From positions 4,153,501 to 4,217,500 of the forward strand of contig PHTZ01000001.1 in NCBI GenBank assembly GCA_002813285.1: DNA of 64,000 nucleotides, read 5' to 3'. Within the stretch, counting starts at the first letter, position 1; the number at the start of each line of letters is the position of its first letter. The notes beneath the pieces were generated by a model. That model ran no database searches. It was not told the origin of the DNA and saw only the letters and a program-made list of their open reading frames with translations. This document shows, piece after piece, positions 28,401-36,386 of the stretch. A program made the translations under genes and the position numbers. The stretch is from Flavobacteriaceae bacterium MAR_2009_75. Lineage in GTDB: Bacteria; Bacteroidota; Bacteroidia; Flavobacteriales; Flavobacteriaceae.

Positions 28401-28798
28401 TAAACGGGTGGTATATTGAAGATTTGTCGCAGGTTCAAAAGCAATCTCCAACTCTTGAATATGAAATCGTGGTTACCCATGGCGGCCAAGCTGAAATTAT
28501 TGTGGAAGCGGTTCCTGGGTTCCCGCTTAAATTTTCACAGCCCTTACGGTGCGCAGTCAGTATCGATGAAGAAGAGCCACAGTGGATTAATTTTGACATG
28601 AAGGGTGAACCGTGGGACAATAATGTATTGGAAACCCGCATGATAGGAAACGGACAACTAGACCTAAAACCGGGAGCTTATCGTTTGAAGGTATGGGGCA
28701 CTGACCCATCGGTAAACGTTGACCGAATTCTAATTAACTTCGGAGGACTAAAACAATCATATACCGGGCCTCATTCATCAAAAATTATGGAGAAGTAA
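25442..28798 (+). CDS. GH115 alpha-glucuronidase, secreted
   Basis: A signal peptide ends at about residue 23 (QHAIAQ). The GH115 core follows, with VGSDPRGAAYGVFDLSKQIG, SPWYWWADVP, FRGIFINDEGWGLEPWA, LLRLKGNAIWPGMHP and WPDDNHGYIKHF, all highly typical. GH115 removes (4-O-methyl)-glucuronic acid side chains from xylan. The C-terminal half contains a segment with SDPWILLSEEAGELNEDQDRIWVTINYD that resembles a BACON-like beta domain, followed by the family's C-terminal sandwich. With 1118 residues it is longer than most relatives. It is an orphan: no SusC/SusD pair or xylanase is adjacent. Confidence 0.93.
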   Translation: MHTTKKLLLTLLLAFIGIQHAIAQFTIADQNRVASIVYDIENSALDSIAAHLLARDIEAVTNKRPEIFTSLEEVEGNVIIIGDVTSQLIGRYLDTSQLNGGWEMYGRIFKKALTKKIDQVMFIVGSDPRGAAYGVFDLSKQIGVSPWYWWADVPIEHKNNVIVDDVDTFSNSPSVKFRGIFINDEGWGLEPWASKTFEPSVGNLGPKTYAKIFELLLRLKGNAIWPGMHPNTRPFFTVPGNAETADKWGIVVGSSHSESMLRNNVGEWNSRTMGDFNYSNNATSVYNYWEQRVKESKGVNAIYSMGMRGVHDSGMQGFGSTDEKVKALETIVSDQRELLRKYINDDVTQVPQSFVAYKEVLKIYESGLKLPEDITIIWPDDNHGYIKHFSSKDEQRRSGGAGVYYHLSYLGAPHPYIWLSPMTPALVWREMTRASLQHMNNIWIANVGDIKRREWSMEFFMAMAWDINSWKPENIKNFFEKVATRDISGKHSPKIANMMWEYYRLANERKPEFMGFNAPQWNGWPPVQDPLYSLWNYNDEVDKRLSRYQKLQAKAQQIMQEIPQKAKDTYFQLVYYPIAAATAMNEKLLYAYKSREYAKQGRTVANAMSDSAFAAFDKIKQLTHHYNVEIANGKWEHMVDYSPSYKKGSLVFWEPISKRIETDGLKGLGVAIEGQAQPAKPTRGSQPSITTRDSKISLSASEAKISGEMVRGKDSDGEFISWPDNGTNRQIHEPHWDEIPFEIGSPTKAMFEFNLEGRPGGVHKLNLSVSHPEEGSDLWWVTLNDRPPFKSSIVAGGLQQLQVQDFVLKPGLNKLTLHPCVDGTKLYGIDFIQEAQSEVVRYASENRLPAFNRSAGQKHFIDIYSRGNETEKWSAKTSDPWILLSEEAGELNEDQDRIWVTINYDKAPSKKELKGHVNITNGEQFYQVAVSAVNHQLDLEPGVFVEQNGVITMPASQFNQNQEGMVASWNILTGLGRSGSAMLLQPLNGWYIEDLSQVQKQSPTLEYEIVVTHGGQAEIIVEAVPGFPLKFSQPLRCAVSIDEEEPQWINFDMKGEPWDNNVLETRMIGNGQLDLKPGAYRLKVWGTDPSVNVDRILINFGGLKQSYTGPHSSKIMEK

Positions 28799-28896
28799 AT
28801 ATTTATTGAGATGGAAGTGCTATGCAATTTATACAAGAATATTAGTGGTAATTATGTGTTCGCTCCGCTCGTGGCGCTATTGGCAAATCCACAAAA

Positions 28897-29280
28897 TCAT
28901 TCATCAAAAAGATTTGAATCGACTTCATTCTCAATATTTAATTTGCAAATTGCAATTTGCTTTTTAACTGCTTTTAATTCGTTCATTTTATCATTTATCT
29001 GCACCAATTTCTTATTTAGAACCTCAATTTTAGCTGATTTAGTAAGTTGTTTTTTATACCATGCATCAACAACCTCTTTAATTTCGGCTAGAGTAAAACC
29101 TACCGCTTTGGACATTTGTATAAATCTAAGCTTGTCAACAGTTTCTTCACCATAATAAACGTAATTATTTGTAGTAATCTCTTCATTAGTTTGACCGGAG
29201 ATTAGTCCGCTTTTTTCATAAAAACGAATTGTTCCGATTGGTATTCCTGTTTCTTTAGAAAGTTGACCTATCAATTTCAT
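28897..29280 (-). CDS. MerR family transcriptional regulator
   Basis: 127 residues. The N-terminal winged helix MKLIGQLSKETGIPIGTIRFYEKSGLI is classic MerR, followed by VDKLRFIQMSKAVGFTLAEIKEVV and a coiled-coil dimerisation helix (residues 75-110). There is no Cys cluster for metals, so the effector is probably an organic compound or redox signal. It is divergent from the hydrolase gene at 29396, and a palindrome in the shared 115-bp region is its likely operator. Confidence 0.9.
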   Translation of the reverse strand: MKLIGQLSKETGIPIGTIRFYEKSGLISGQTNEEITTNNYVYYGEETVDKLRFIQMSKAVGFTLAEIKEVVDAWYKKQLTKSAKIEVLNKKLVQINDKMNELKAVKKQIAICKLNIENEVDSNLFDE

Positions 29281-29313
29281 TATCTTAAAATTTAATTAAA
29301 ATACAAAGTGTGT

Positions 29314-29328
29314 AGTATACTATATACT
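29314..29328. promoter_or_regulatory. Palindrome between merR-type gene and hydrolase, likely MerR operator
   Basis: AGTATA-CTA-TATACT is a perfect inverted repeat with 6-bp arms, 33 bp from the regulator start and 67 bp from the hydrolase start. MerR proteins bind such dyads in the spacer of the promoters they control. Confidence 0.5.
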
Positions 29329-29395
29329 TGTGGGTTGTAAAAATAGAATTTATTTTCGCAATTGTATGATGGCATACGAATAGAAAAACCTAAAT

Positions 29396-30271
29396 ATGAA
29401 ATACACAGACGAAGAGCTTATAAAATCGCTACCGAATTTCACTAATAAATATTCCGAAGTGAATGGTACCAAACTACATTACGTTATTGGGGGTCAAGGC
29501 GACCCTCTGATATTAGTTCCAGGTTACCCCGAAACTTGGTGGGCTTATCATAAAGTAATGCCCATTCTATCCAAAAAGTATTGTGTTTGCGTTGTAGAAA
29601 TGAGAGGTATGGGAAGTTCGGGAAAACCAGCGGACGGATATGAGAAAAAAAATATGGCCAAAGACATATTCGAGCTTATAGAAAAGTTGGGCTATAAAAA
29701 GGTTTACATTGGCGGACACGATATCGGTGCTCACGTTGCTTTTAGCTTTGCCTCAAATTTTCCCGAAAAAACTGCTAAATTAATTATGTTGGACACGCCG
29801 CATCCAGACGAAGGAATGTACCAATTACCTATGTTGCCTATGTTAGGTGCAGATTACCTTTATCCTTGGTGGTTAGCATTTAATCAAGTAAAAGAACTTC
29901 CAGAACAGCTACTTGAAGGAAGAATGAAAATTATCATAGAATGGTTATTCAAAAATTTACTTGTTGATCATAGCAGCATAGGTAATTTTGATAAAGAAGT
30001 TTATGAATTTGCCTATAACGGCAAAGATGCAATCCGTGCTTCAAATGCTTGGTATCAAGCTTTTCCACAAGATATCGAAGATAATAGGACATACCAAAAA
30101 CTACACATGCCAGTACTTGGAATTGGGGGAAGCGGATATGGAATGTTACAAATTTCATTACCAAATTCTACAACTGACTTGCAGCTGGAAAAAATAGATG
30201 AATGCGGCCATTTTATTCTTGCCGAAAAACCTAATGAAACCGCAAAATTAATCATAGATTTTTTGGATTAA
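29396..30271 (+). CDS. Alpha/beta-hydrolase, epoxide-hydrolase/haloalkane-dehalogenase-like
   Basis: 291 residues with the family layout: VPGYPETWWAYHKVMP (oxyanion region, HGxP variant), EMRGMGSSGKP, GGHDIGAHVAFSFA (nucleophile Asp in the G-G-H-D elbow), a helical cap (about 135-215) with YPWWLAFNQVKELPE, and C-terminal ECGHFILAEKP with the catalytic His. An Asp nucleophile fits epoxide hydrolases and dehalogenases. No signal, so cytoplasmic. Its gene is divergent from a MerR regulator, which probably controls it. Confidence 0.88.
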   Translation: MKYTDEELIKSLPNFTNKYSEVNGTKLHYVIGGQGDPLILVPGYPETWWAYHKVMPILSKKYCVCVVEMRGMGSSGKPADGYEKKNMAKDIFELIEKLGYKKVYIGGHDIGAHVAFSFASNFPEKTAKLIMLDTPHPDEGMYQLPMLPMLGADYLYPWWLAFNQVKELPEQLLEGRMKIIIEWLFKNLLVDHSSIGNFDKEVYEFAYNGKDAIRASNAWYQAFPQDIEDNRTYQKLHMPVLGIGGSGYGMLQISLPNSTTDLQLEKIDECGHFILAEKPNETAKLIIDFLD

Positions 30272-30573
30272 ACAGATAGAAAAACCAAACTAAAAATTGG
30301 GCTTCATTTCTCGACTTATCTAGGCGCTATATGTAATCAGGTTCGCCATATTTTATTCCCCATATTGTAAAAACCAAGACCAACGGCCTTTGCAAGGCTC
30401 GGTCATGACCGAAGAAACGGTTCGCCAATACAATACTTCACAAATAACCGTTCAATCGTTTAGGGTTTTCACTATATTTCCAAAAAATAGTCCCTCTTCC
30501 TAACAATACGTTCACTGCCATTAAGGTAGCATACATAGCGCGGCGAGTGGCTTTAGGCAGTAAACCATCGAAT
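30272..30573. other. Intergenic stretch with a 14-bp perfect palindrome
   Basis: 302 bp without a gene. TCGGTCATGACCGA at 30399-30412 is fully palindromic and could be an operator for the Crp-type gene 160 bp downstream. Nothing else was recognised. Confidence 0.35.
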
Positions 30574-31152
30574 ATGACAGAGTTGCTCAGACAAAATATT
30601 TTAAATCATATAACACTTTCTGATGAAGAGCTAGAAAGCTTTTGCAACTTATTCGACCAAAAGGAAGTTAGAAAAAAACATTTCCTTATACGAGAAGGTG
30701 AGATTTGCAAATTTGAAGGTTTTGTTACCAAAGGACTTTTCAGAGTATATCATGTAGATAGTAATGGTTTTGAACAAGTGCTCTACTTTGCTAAAGAAAG
30801 TTGGTGGGTTACCGATATTGATAGTTTTACCACCGAAAAACCATCCCGTCTTTATATACAAGCGTTAGAGAATAGTGAAGTATTGTTAATTTCGAAAAAA
30901 GAAAAGGAATTTGCTTATAACAACATTCCTAAAATAGAAAAACTCTTCAGAATTATGACTCAAAAAACTCATATTGCCTTGCAGCGAAGAATGATAGATA
31001 ATTTGAGTAAAACAGCCGACCAACGTTATATAGACTTTATTGAAAAATATCCTACGCTCTTTCAACGATTAACCAACGTGCAGATTGCCGCTTACCTAGG
31101 CATAAGCCACGAGTTTTTGAGCAAAATAAGACGAAAAATTGCCAGTAAATAA
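30574..31152 (+). CDS. Crp/Fnr family transcriptional regulator
   Basis: ATG 30574 is preferred to an upstream GTG at 30547. The 192-residue protein has a cyclic-nucleotide-binding-like beta roll (LIREGEICKFEGFVTKGLFRVYHVDSNG) and a C-terminal helix-turn-helix (LTNVQIAAYLGISHEFLSKIRRKI). This short Crp/Fnr type is frequent in Bacteroidota and usually lacks the residues for cAMP. It precedes the MBL-fold and NTF2-like genes by 88 bp, so it may regulate them. Confidence 0.88.
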   Translation: MTELLRQNILNHITLSDEELESFCNLFDQKEVRKKHFLIREGEICKFEGFVTKGLFRVYHVDSNGFEQVLYFAKESWWVTDIDSFTTEKPSRLYIQALENSEVLLISKKEKEFAYNNIPKIEKLFRIMTQKTHIALQRRMIDNLSKTADQRYIDFIEKYPTLFQRLTNVQIAAYLGISHEFLSKIRRKIASK

Positions 31153-31240
31153 TAGCTGTAAATTCATTTATTGAACTTGTTCAATGTTTTGTGATAGGTA
31201 ACCGTCGCATCTTTGTGCCATGATTAAAACAAGACAAAGA

Positions 31241-32131
31241 ATGAAATCGATTATTATAACAGCATTATTTACAATTTTAATTTTATTCAAAATGAACGCA
31301 CAAGAACAAAGTTTTAAAACAATAGAAACAAGCAAATTTAAACTTCAAATTTACAACGCATCAGAAAATAGTTTCGGTGTGGCATCTGTAATTATCTCAG
31401 GTGAAAACGATGCCGTATTAATAGATGCACAATTTACACTGGCAGAGGCGGAACAAGTAGCCCGAGAAATTAAAAACTCAGGTAAAACCTTAACTACTAT
31501 TTATGTGTCTCACGGTGACCCTGATTTTTATTTCGGATTAGAAGTATTCAAAAAATATTTCCCTGAAGTAACGGCTTATGCAACGCCAGCAACAATAGAA
31601 CATATTAAAGCTACAGCTCAAAAGAAATTGGAAATTTGGGGCGAAAGATTAGGAGATAAAATTACATCTAACGTTATTTTACCCCAAGTTTTAAAAGGAA
31701 ATTCTATTGAATTAGAAGGTGAAAAATTAGAAATCATTGGATTAGAAGATTTCCCAAAAAGAACCTTTGTATGGATTCCTTCAATTAAAACAGCCTTAGG
31801 AGGTATTAATGTCTTTGGCACAACATTTAATGTATGGATGGCCGATGCACAAACAACGGAGGCACGTAGCAATTGGATTTCCATCTTAAATTCTATAAGT
31901 GATTTAAAACCTGAAATAGTAATTCCCGCACACGCAAATACAAATTCAGACTTCACTGTAGATGCTGTAAACCATACCAAGAATTACATTCAATTTTATG
32001 AAGAAGCTTTAAAAAGCAATACCACTTCTGAAGCATTGATGGCAACGATAAAATCAAAATATCCGAATTTAACTTTTGAGACAGCTTTAGTGCTAGGAGC
32101 AAAAGTGAACACAGGAGAAATGAAATGGTAA
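31241..32131 (+). CDS. Secreted MBL-fold protein with altered metal motif
   Basis: ATG 31241 gives a signal peptide (ITALFTILILFKMNAQ); an ATG seven codons upstream exists. The metallo-beta-lactamase fold is visible from VLIDAQFTLAEAEQV, YVSHGDPDFYFG and VIPAHAN. The motif that is usually H-x-H-x-D-H reads S-H-G-D-P-D-F, so the last His is replaced by Phe and a full di-metal site is doubtful. The function cannot be assigned. It overlaps the next gene by 7 bp and follows a Crp-type regulator. Confidence 0.82.
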   Translation: MKSIIITALFTILILFKMNAQEQSFKTIETSKFKLQIYNASENSFGVASVIISGENDAVLIDAQFTLAEAEQVAREIKNSGKTLTTIYVSHGDPDFYFGLEVFKKYFPEVTAYATPATIEHIKATAQKKLEIWGERLGDKITSNVILPQVLKGNSIELEGEKLEIIGLEDFPKRTFVWIPSIKTALGGINVFGTTFNVWMADAQTTEARSNWISILNSISDLKPEIVIPAHANTNSDFTVDAVNHTKNYIQFYEEALKSNTTSEALMATIKSKYPNLTFETALVLGAKVNTGEMKW

Positions 32132-32589
32132 GACCTATTATAATCATCAACTTGGCATTGCTTTTAGTAGTGTCAAGTTGTTCATTTAAACAAGAAGCAA
32201 TGACTAATTTAGAAATTATAAAAAGTACCTATGAAGGTAAAACTTCAGAAGAAAATGGTAAAAACTTAGCCAAATATGTAGCTGAAAATATTAGTTGGAC
32301 AGAAGCCAAAGGTTTTCCGTATGGGGGAACTTATATTGGTTTGGAAAGTGTTACCGAAAATGTTTTTCAGCGCTTAGGTAGCGAGTGGATAGATTATAAA
32401 TTTACACCCGAAGAATATATTGCAAATGAAGACAAAGTAGTTGCTTATGGCACGTATTCGGGCACCTATAAAAAAACGAACAAGTATTTTGAAGCACGGG
32501 TCGCTCATATCTGGAAACTAAACGATGGCAAGATTATCAGTTTTGAGCAGTTTGTAGATAGTAAATCTGTGGACGAAGCAATACATTAA
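32125..32589 (+). CDS. SnoaL/NTF2-like lipoprotein
   Basis: A leader ending in VVSSC marks a lipoprotein. The mature part (about 135 residues) has the NTF2-like cone pattern of SnoaL-type proteins: NLEIIKSTYEGK, LAKYVAENISWTEAKGFPYGGTYIG, KVVAYGTYSGTY and FEARVAHIWKLNDGKI. Such proteins are small-molecule isomerases, cyclases or binding proteins. Its 7-bp overlap with the MBL-fold gene indicates a shared transcript and possibly a shared substrate outside the cytoplasm. Confidence 0.82.
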   Translation: MVRPIIIINLALLLVVSSCSFKQEAMTNLEIIKSTYEGKTSEENGKNLAKYVAENISWTEAKGFPYGGTYIGLESVTENVFQRLGSEWIDYKFTPEEYIANEDKVVAYGTYSGTYKKTNKYFEARVAHIWKLNDGKIISFEQFVDSKSVDEAIH

Positions 32590-32821
32590 ACCTGTCAGCC
32601 CAAACTTATTATAAAGTATTGTAAAGGGCTTGATCAAAATTTTGGTACTTATGTAATCTTAATGATATATTTAGGTACCACACATGACTAGAGTATCTGG
32701 AGTATTTTCATACTTTTCTAAGAACTGGTTGGAGGGGTATGTTCCCCCCAACTAGTTTTGCGGCCTAACGCCATTATAGTCCTACTTATAAATATCGAAC
32801 ATTTGTTGTACATCTATCTAA

Positions 32822-33193
32822 GGAAAAGCCTATTGGCGTTCCGGCTTCTCTAAACAAACAGTTGAACTTTCGGTAAACGGCTTATCCGTAGGTTCTCCAT
32901 TTAATATGTCAAGTTCGACGTTTTTCTATAAGCTCCTTTACACAAATGTAAGTTACCATCAATTACGCAACATTTCTTCCCTTACAGCGCTTAGCCCATA
33001 TCGCCAAATACTAGCGACTAAAGTTAATTAAGGCTCTGAAGCGGACGCCTTAGCATAATTGGTCCGAAACAAAATTCAAGCTTCTAAGATTCGAGATATT
33101 ACCCTCGCTGGGCTGTCTATGCTCGGCGGAACGATTGTGTTTCGTACGCTGGGTATAAAAGACCACCCTCTAGCCGTTAGTGAAAAGAAATAG
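32822..33193 (+). pseudogene. Decayed frame ending in a DHPLA-x-SE tail
   Basis: A 124-codon frame with two in-frame TAA runs to TAG 33191-33193. Its end (LGIKDHPLAVSEKK) recalls the tail of the membrane protein at 24268-24804 (LGKKDHPLARSEDE), and the part before it (ITLAGLSMLGGTIVF) is hydrophobic. The first half has weak coding character. It is read as the remnant of a gene for a similar membrane protein. The remaining 32590-32821 is featureless. Confidence 0.3.
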
Positions 33194-33204
33194 AAAGATT
33201 CGGA

Positions 33205-33726
33205 CTAAGACCTACGAACATCTTTTAATAACCAAACATCTAAATCTACATCTTGGGATTTGTGTAAAACGCTGATATCTCCTGTAGTCTCGAATATCAC
33301 AGCATGAACTTGATTTAAAGAAGTGACATTGGCTTCCCTTAGTTTAGAGCGTAGGTCACCTTGAGAAACTCTAGCTTTTCTCATATTATCCTCTAAAATT
33401 TTTTCACCGTCCATTAATAGTAGAGGTGAATTGTCAACAATCCTCTTTATAAAATCTAGCCTTCTGCCAATTGCGATTAGAATTTGTAATGAATAGATGC
33501 AGGCTAAACCAACAATGCCGTCAATGAGGTTGACCGAAGAAGATAAAATAGTAGTAGCAATTATAGACCCCACGGCTACAGTCATAGCAAAATCAAAACT
33601 TGACATTTTTGAAAAACTTCTTTTACCGGCAATTCTCGTAAATAAGATTACGATTAAATAGATACCGAACGAACTCACTAGTATTCGATAGGTTGTTGGA
33701 ATATTCAATTCAAGTAATTCACTCAT
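33205..33726 (-). CDS. DUF421/YetF-like membrane protein
   Basis: 173 residues. Three N-terminal membrane helices contain the family signature LFTRIAGKRSFSKMSSFDFAMTVAVGSIIA. A cytoplasmic C-terminal domain follows, with LLLMDGEKILEDNMRKARVSQGDLRSKLRE. YetF-type proteins are of unknown function, often linked to spores or stress in Bacillus. It begins 8 bp after the SemiSWEET gene, so the two form a minus-strand operon. Confidence 0.9.
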   Translation of the reverse strand: MSELLELNIPTTYRILVSSFGIYLIVILFTRIAGKRSFSKMSSFDFAMTVAVGSIIATTILSSSVNLIDGIVGLACIYSLQILIAIGRRLDFIKRIVDNSPLLLMDGEKILEDNMRKARVSQGDLRSKLREANVTSLNQVHAVIFETTGDISVLHKSQDVDLDVWLLKDVRRS

Positions 33727-33734
33727 GACTATAT

Positions 33735-34013
33735 TTATCGATTAGAGTTTGTATTTTCTTCACCATATTTGATTATTAGCACTAGCATGGTACAGTTGAG
33801 AATCGTACTAATACCATTGGTAATAATAATTGGCCAGTCTTGATTCATAATGCCATAGACGGTCCATAATGAAACTCCTAAAATTAGAATTACGAACATG
33901 AACGGGGAGACGTCTTTGCAAGCCTTGTTTCTCCACGCTTTTACTATCTGCGGCACAGCTGCTATAGTAGTAAATATACCAGCTAAGATTCCTATGATTT
34001 CTGTTAACTCCAT
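33735..34013 (-). CDS. SemiSWEET-type sugar transporter
   Basis: 92 residues forming a three-helix bundle. GILAGIFTTIAAVPQIVKAWRNKACKDVS contains the PQ-loop motif, and SLWTVYGIMNQDWPIIITN carries the conserved Trp and Asn residues at the substrate site. SemiSWEETs dimerise and let sugars equilibrate across the inner membrane. It is the first gene of a two-gene unit with the DUF421 protein. Confidence 0.9.
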   Translation of the reverse strand: MELTEIIGILAGIFTTIAAVPQIVKAWRNKACKDVSPFMFVILILGVSLWTVYGIMNQDWPIIITNGISTILNCTMLVLIIKYGEENTNSNR

Positions 34014-34389
34014 AATAGCATACTAGTAAAGGATTAAGAGTAGAAACTAAAATAGAGGACTATAGTTCATAATCCATAGAAAAACTCTTTATTAATCTCG
34101 AGGGTTTTATAGAAAGTAAATTTACAGGGCTTTGAGGTTTTATATAATTCTTATCGCTTCATATCGTAATGCAAATACAAATATTCAATAAAATTTAAGT
34201 TGCTGTTTGTTAAATAGTTATGATTTGCATCATGGTTATTAGTACTAATGTTAACTTGTGAGGCTCTGGTTATTCAAAAGTTAGAGTAAGTATTGTACGC
34301 GTATCAATACAGACGCTTAGAAAGGGAAATTTTAGCTTTAACCTATGCCAGTTTCTAATTATATATACATTATTCTTAGACTTGGTCAT
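34014..34389. other. Intergenic stretch upstream of SemiSWEET
   Basis: 376 bp, AT-rich, without coding character. It should hold the promoter for the SemiSWEET-DUF421 unit (minus strand) and the end of the 34390-34974 transcript, but no exact -7 box or clear hairpin was seen. Confidence 0.4.
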
Positions 34390-34974
34390 TTATGATTCGG
34401 AAACCGCTAAGGGTTTCTCTATTGTAGAACCAAGAAATTCAGTGTAACCCATTGATTTTTTTAGTGTCAAATCAGTACCGTCTAAAATCTTCTCAAGTAA
34501 TTTACAGGGGGCCGCACATTTTTCAACTGACCATTCAAGTGCAAATGAGAAAAATTCAGTACTATCAATCATTAATTTGGTGTACTCAATTTGTAACCCC
34601 CTTGGCTTATTAGAATTTGAAGGTTTCACAATATTCCCCCTTTCATCCAAAAAAACCAGATTTCTTTCTTTTTCCACTTTAGACCAATGATGGGGAGAAT
34701 GCATATCCGCATTGAAATTTACCTCCCATTTTATCCAATTTTCTAAGTAACCATTGCAATTACCAATTCTGACTCGTGATCTTGGGGTCGAAGTTCTCTT
34801 CTTGATTTCTAGTTTTCCTTCTCTTACTTTAATGTTAATATCGGAACAGGAGGTTGACAAATACCTGTCTACCCTTTTATCGGATTTTATATGCCCCTCA
34901 AAGGCATTGGTGAACTTGTCTTCAATAGTAGACAATTTTCGATTATCGAACCACCTAATTTCTTGAGTCTCCAT
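34390..34974 (-). CDS. Uncharacterised protein with CYTH-like features
   Basis: 194 residues, cytoplasmic, no signal. The N-terminal half has alternating charged strands (DINIKVREGKLEIKKRTSTPRS, then LENWIKWEV), which recalls the CYTH/triphosphate-tunnel pattern, and the C-terminal half contains FSFALEWSV and a CAAPCK pair of cysteines. I do not recognise a named family. It stands alone, 200 bp from the divergent SDR gene. Confidence 0.65.
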   Translation of the reverse strand: METQEIRWFDNRKLSTIEDKFTNAFEGHIKSDKRVDRYLSTSCSDINIKVREGKLEIKKRTSTPRSRVRIGNCNGYLENWIKWEVNFNADMHSPHHWSKVEKERNLVFLDERGNIVKPSNSNKPRGLQIEYTKLMIDSTEFFSFALEWSVEKCAAPCKLLEKILDGTDLTLKKSMGYTEFLGSTIEKPLAVSES

Positions 34975-35176
34975 TTCCTGTTTATTTACAATTAAAGTTC
35001 AAATTAAGTTACCGTAATTGTTACTTCTAAAGACAAAATATTTGATACAAAAGTCTCCGTATTTACTGAGACTGATTAAGAGAATTAACAATTTTGATTA
35101 ATGAATTAATGTTGATCATTCTGTGACTCTATTTTAGAGTATAGCTTTTAATCTTAAAATTTAAAAATTGAATTAT

Positions 35177-36034
35177 ATGGAAAATATAGATATCGAAAAA
35201 AACGAGAGCCAGTCGAATCAACCAGGAATAGAGAATAAAATGAATCCAGAACCTGTGATTATCAGAGGCGACTATAGAGGTAGCGACAAACTTAAGGGTA
35301 AAATTGCACTTGTAACCGGGGGAGATAGTGGTATTGGTAAAAGTGCTGCCGTTCATTTTGCCAGAGAAGGCGCAGATGTGGCCATTATCTATTTGAATGA
35401 AGATCAAGACGCTCGAGACACTAAAAAGGAAATCGAAAAGGAAGGGGTAAAATGTTTTTTAATAAAAGGAGATATTAAAAGTGCCGATTTTTGTACTAAG
35501 TCAGTGAAGCGAACGATAGAAGAACTTGGCGGTTTAAATATAATTGTAAACAATGCGGCAATGCAGTTTCCCGAAGAAAATTTTACCGATATTAATTTTG
35601 AAAATCTTCACACTACTTTTGAAACAAATATCTACCCTTTCTTTTATATCTCACAAGCTGCCATACGCTATCTAAAATCAGGAGATACAATTATAAATAC
35701 CACCTCGGTTACCGCCTACCGTGGGTCACAGCATCTAATTGATTATGCAAGTACTAAAGGGGCAATTGTTTCTTTTACCAGAAGCTTAGCCAAATCTTTG
35801 GCTCCTAAGGGTATAAGGGTCAATGCTGTTGCACCTGGTCCCATTTGGACACCTCTAATTCCAGCCACTTTTGAAGGTAAGCAGCTTGAGGAATTTGGCA
35901 AAGATGTCCCCCTTGGTAGACCAGGTCAACCAGCAGAATTAGGCCCCGCTTATGTTTATTTAGCATCTAAGGATAGTAGTTATATGACAGGTCAAGTTAT
36001 GCACATTAATGGAGGTGAGGTTGTAGGGGGGTAA
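35177..36034 (+). CDS. SDR family oxidoreductase (general-stress type, YhdF/YghA-like)
   Basis: ATG 35177 is used; an in-frame TTG precedes it. A roughly 40-residue N-terminal extension rich in Asn and Glu precedes the Rossmann domain: VTGGDSGIGKSAA (cofactor loop), NNAAMQ, TTSVTAYRGS (catalytic Ser), YASTKGA (Tyr and Lys) and APGPIWTPL. The extension and the RGDYRGSDKLKGK start are typical of the stress-induced YhdF/YghA subgroup, which uses NAD(P)H. The substrate is unknown. A hairpin terminator lies about 125 bp past the stop. Confidence 0.9.
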   Translation: MENIDIEKNESQSNQPGIENKMNPEPVIIRGDYRGSDKLKGKIALVTGGDSGIGKSAAVHFAREGADVAIIYLNEDQDARDTKKEIEKEGVKCFLIKGDIKSADFCTKSVKRTIEELGGLNIIVNNAAMQFPEENFTDINFENLHTTFETNIYPFFYISQAAIRYLKSGDTIINTTSVTAYRGSQHLIDYASTKGAIVSFTRSLAKSLAPKGIRVNAVAPGPIWTPLIPATFEGKQLEEFGKDVPLGRPGQPAELGPAYVYLASKDSSYMTGQVMHINGGEVVGG

Positions 36035-36159
36035 TCACTTATTTTTCACCTACGAATAATGAAAGAGTTTGCGGAACTAAAATTTCAAAGAAAGATATTG
36101 ATTTGGTATTGTGATGTTATATTAATCTGAACGTCTTAAAGGTATTCTAATAATAGCGC

Positions 36160-36181
36160 AAAGGCCCGATTACGGGCCTTT
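36160..36181. terminator. Bidirectional terminator between SDR and small-protein genes
   Basis: AAAGGCCCG-ATTA-CGGGCCTTT is a perfect 9-bp stem-loop with an interrupted T-rich tail on the plus strand (ACTTTTG). It lies between the convergent SDR (plus) and DUF2383/small-protein unit (minus). Confidence 0.75.
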
Positions 36182-36215
36182 ACTTTTGTTGTTTCTAATT
36201 TAAGAAAGTTACACG

Positions 36216-36359
36216 TCAAGAAGTCTTACCGACTTTTTTAAGGGGTAATGACCAGATACGCCCAACTCTCGCCCTAATTGATGCAATACCACTTTTAGCA
36301 ATCTTTCTAAATCTTGTTTCTTCGGGATAAAGAGGCCCTATTTTTCTAACTAAGCTCAT
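36216..36359 (-). CDS. Small basic protein (47 aa), new family next to DUF2383, copy 2
   Basis: ATG 36359 to TGA 36216, 27 bp after the DUF2383 stop. The product opens MSLVRKIGPLYPEETR and has RVGRIWSLPL near its end, matching the small gene at 16902-17048 in both segments and in genomic partner. The middle is less conserved but remains Lys/Arg/Ser-rich. There is no signal or membrane helix. Its location before a terminator fits the last gene of a two-gene transcript. Confidence 0.8.
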   Translation of the reverse strand: MSLVRKIGPLYPEETRFRKIAKSGIASIRARVGRIWSLPLKKVGKTS

Positions 36360-36386
36360 AAATATGTTTTTAAATTTTGTGATTTT

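Noticed and set aside
28811-29155. Plus-strand frame of 114 codons
   Set aside because: Antisense to the MerR regulator, whose sequence is unambiguous.
30499-30519. TAACAAtACGTTCA-like string resembling an integron attC half-site
   Set aside because: No matching opposite arm, no cassette structure and no integron integrase in the window.
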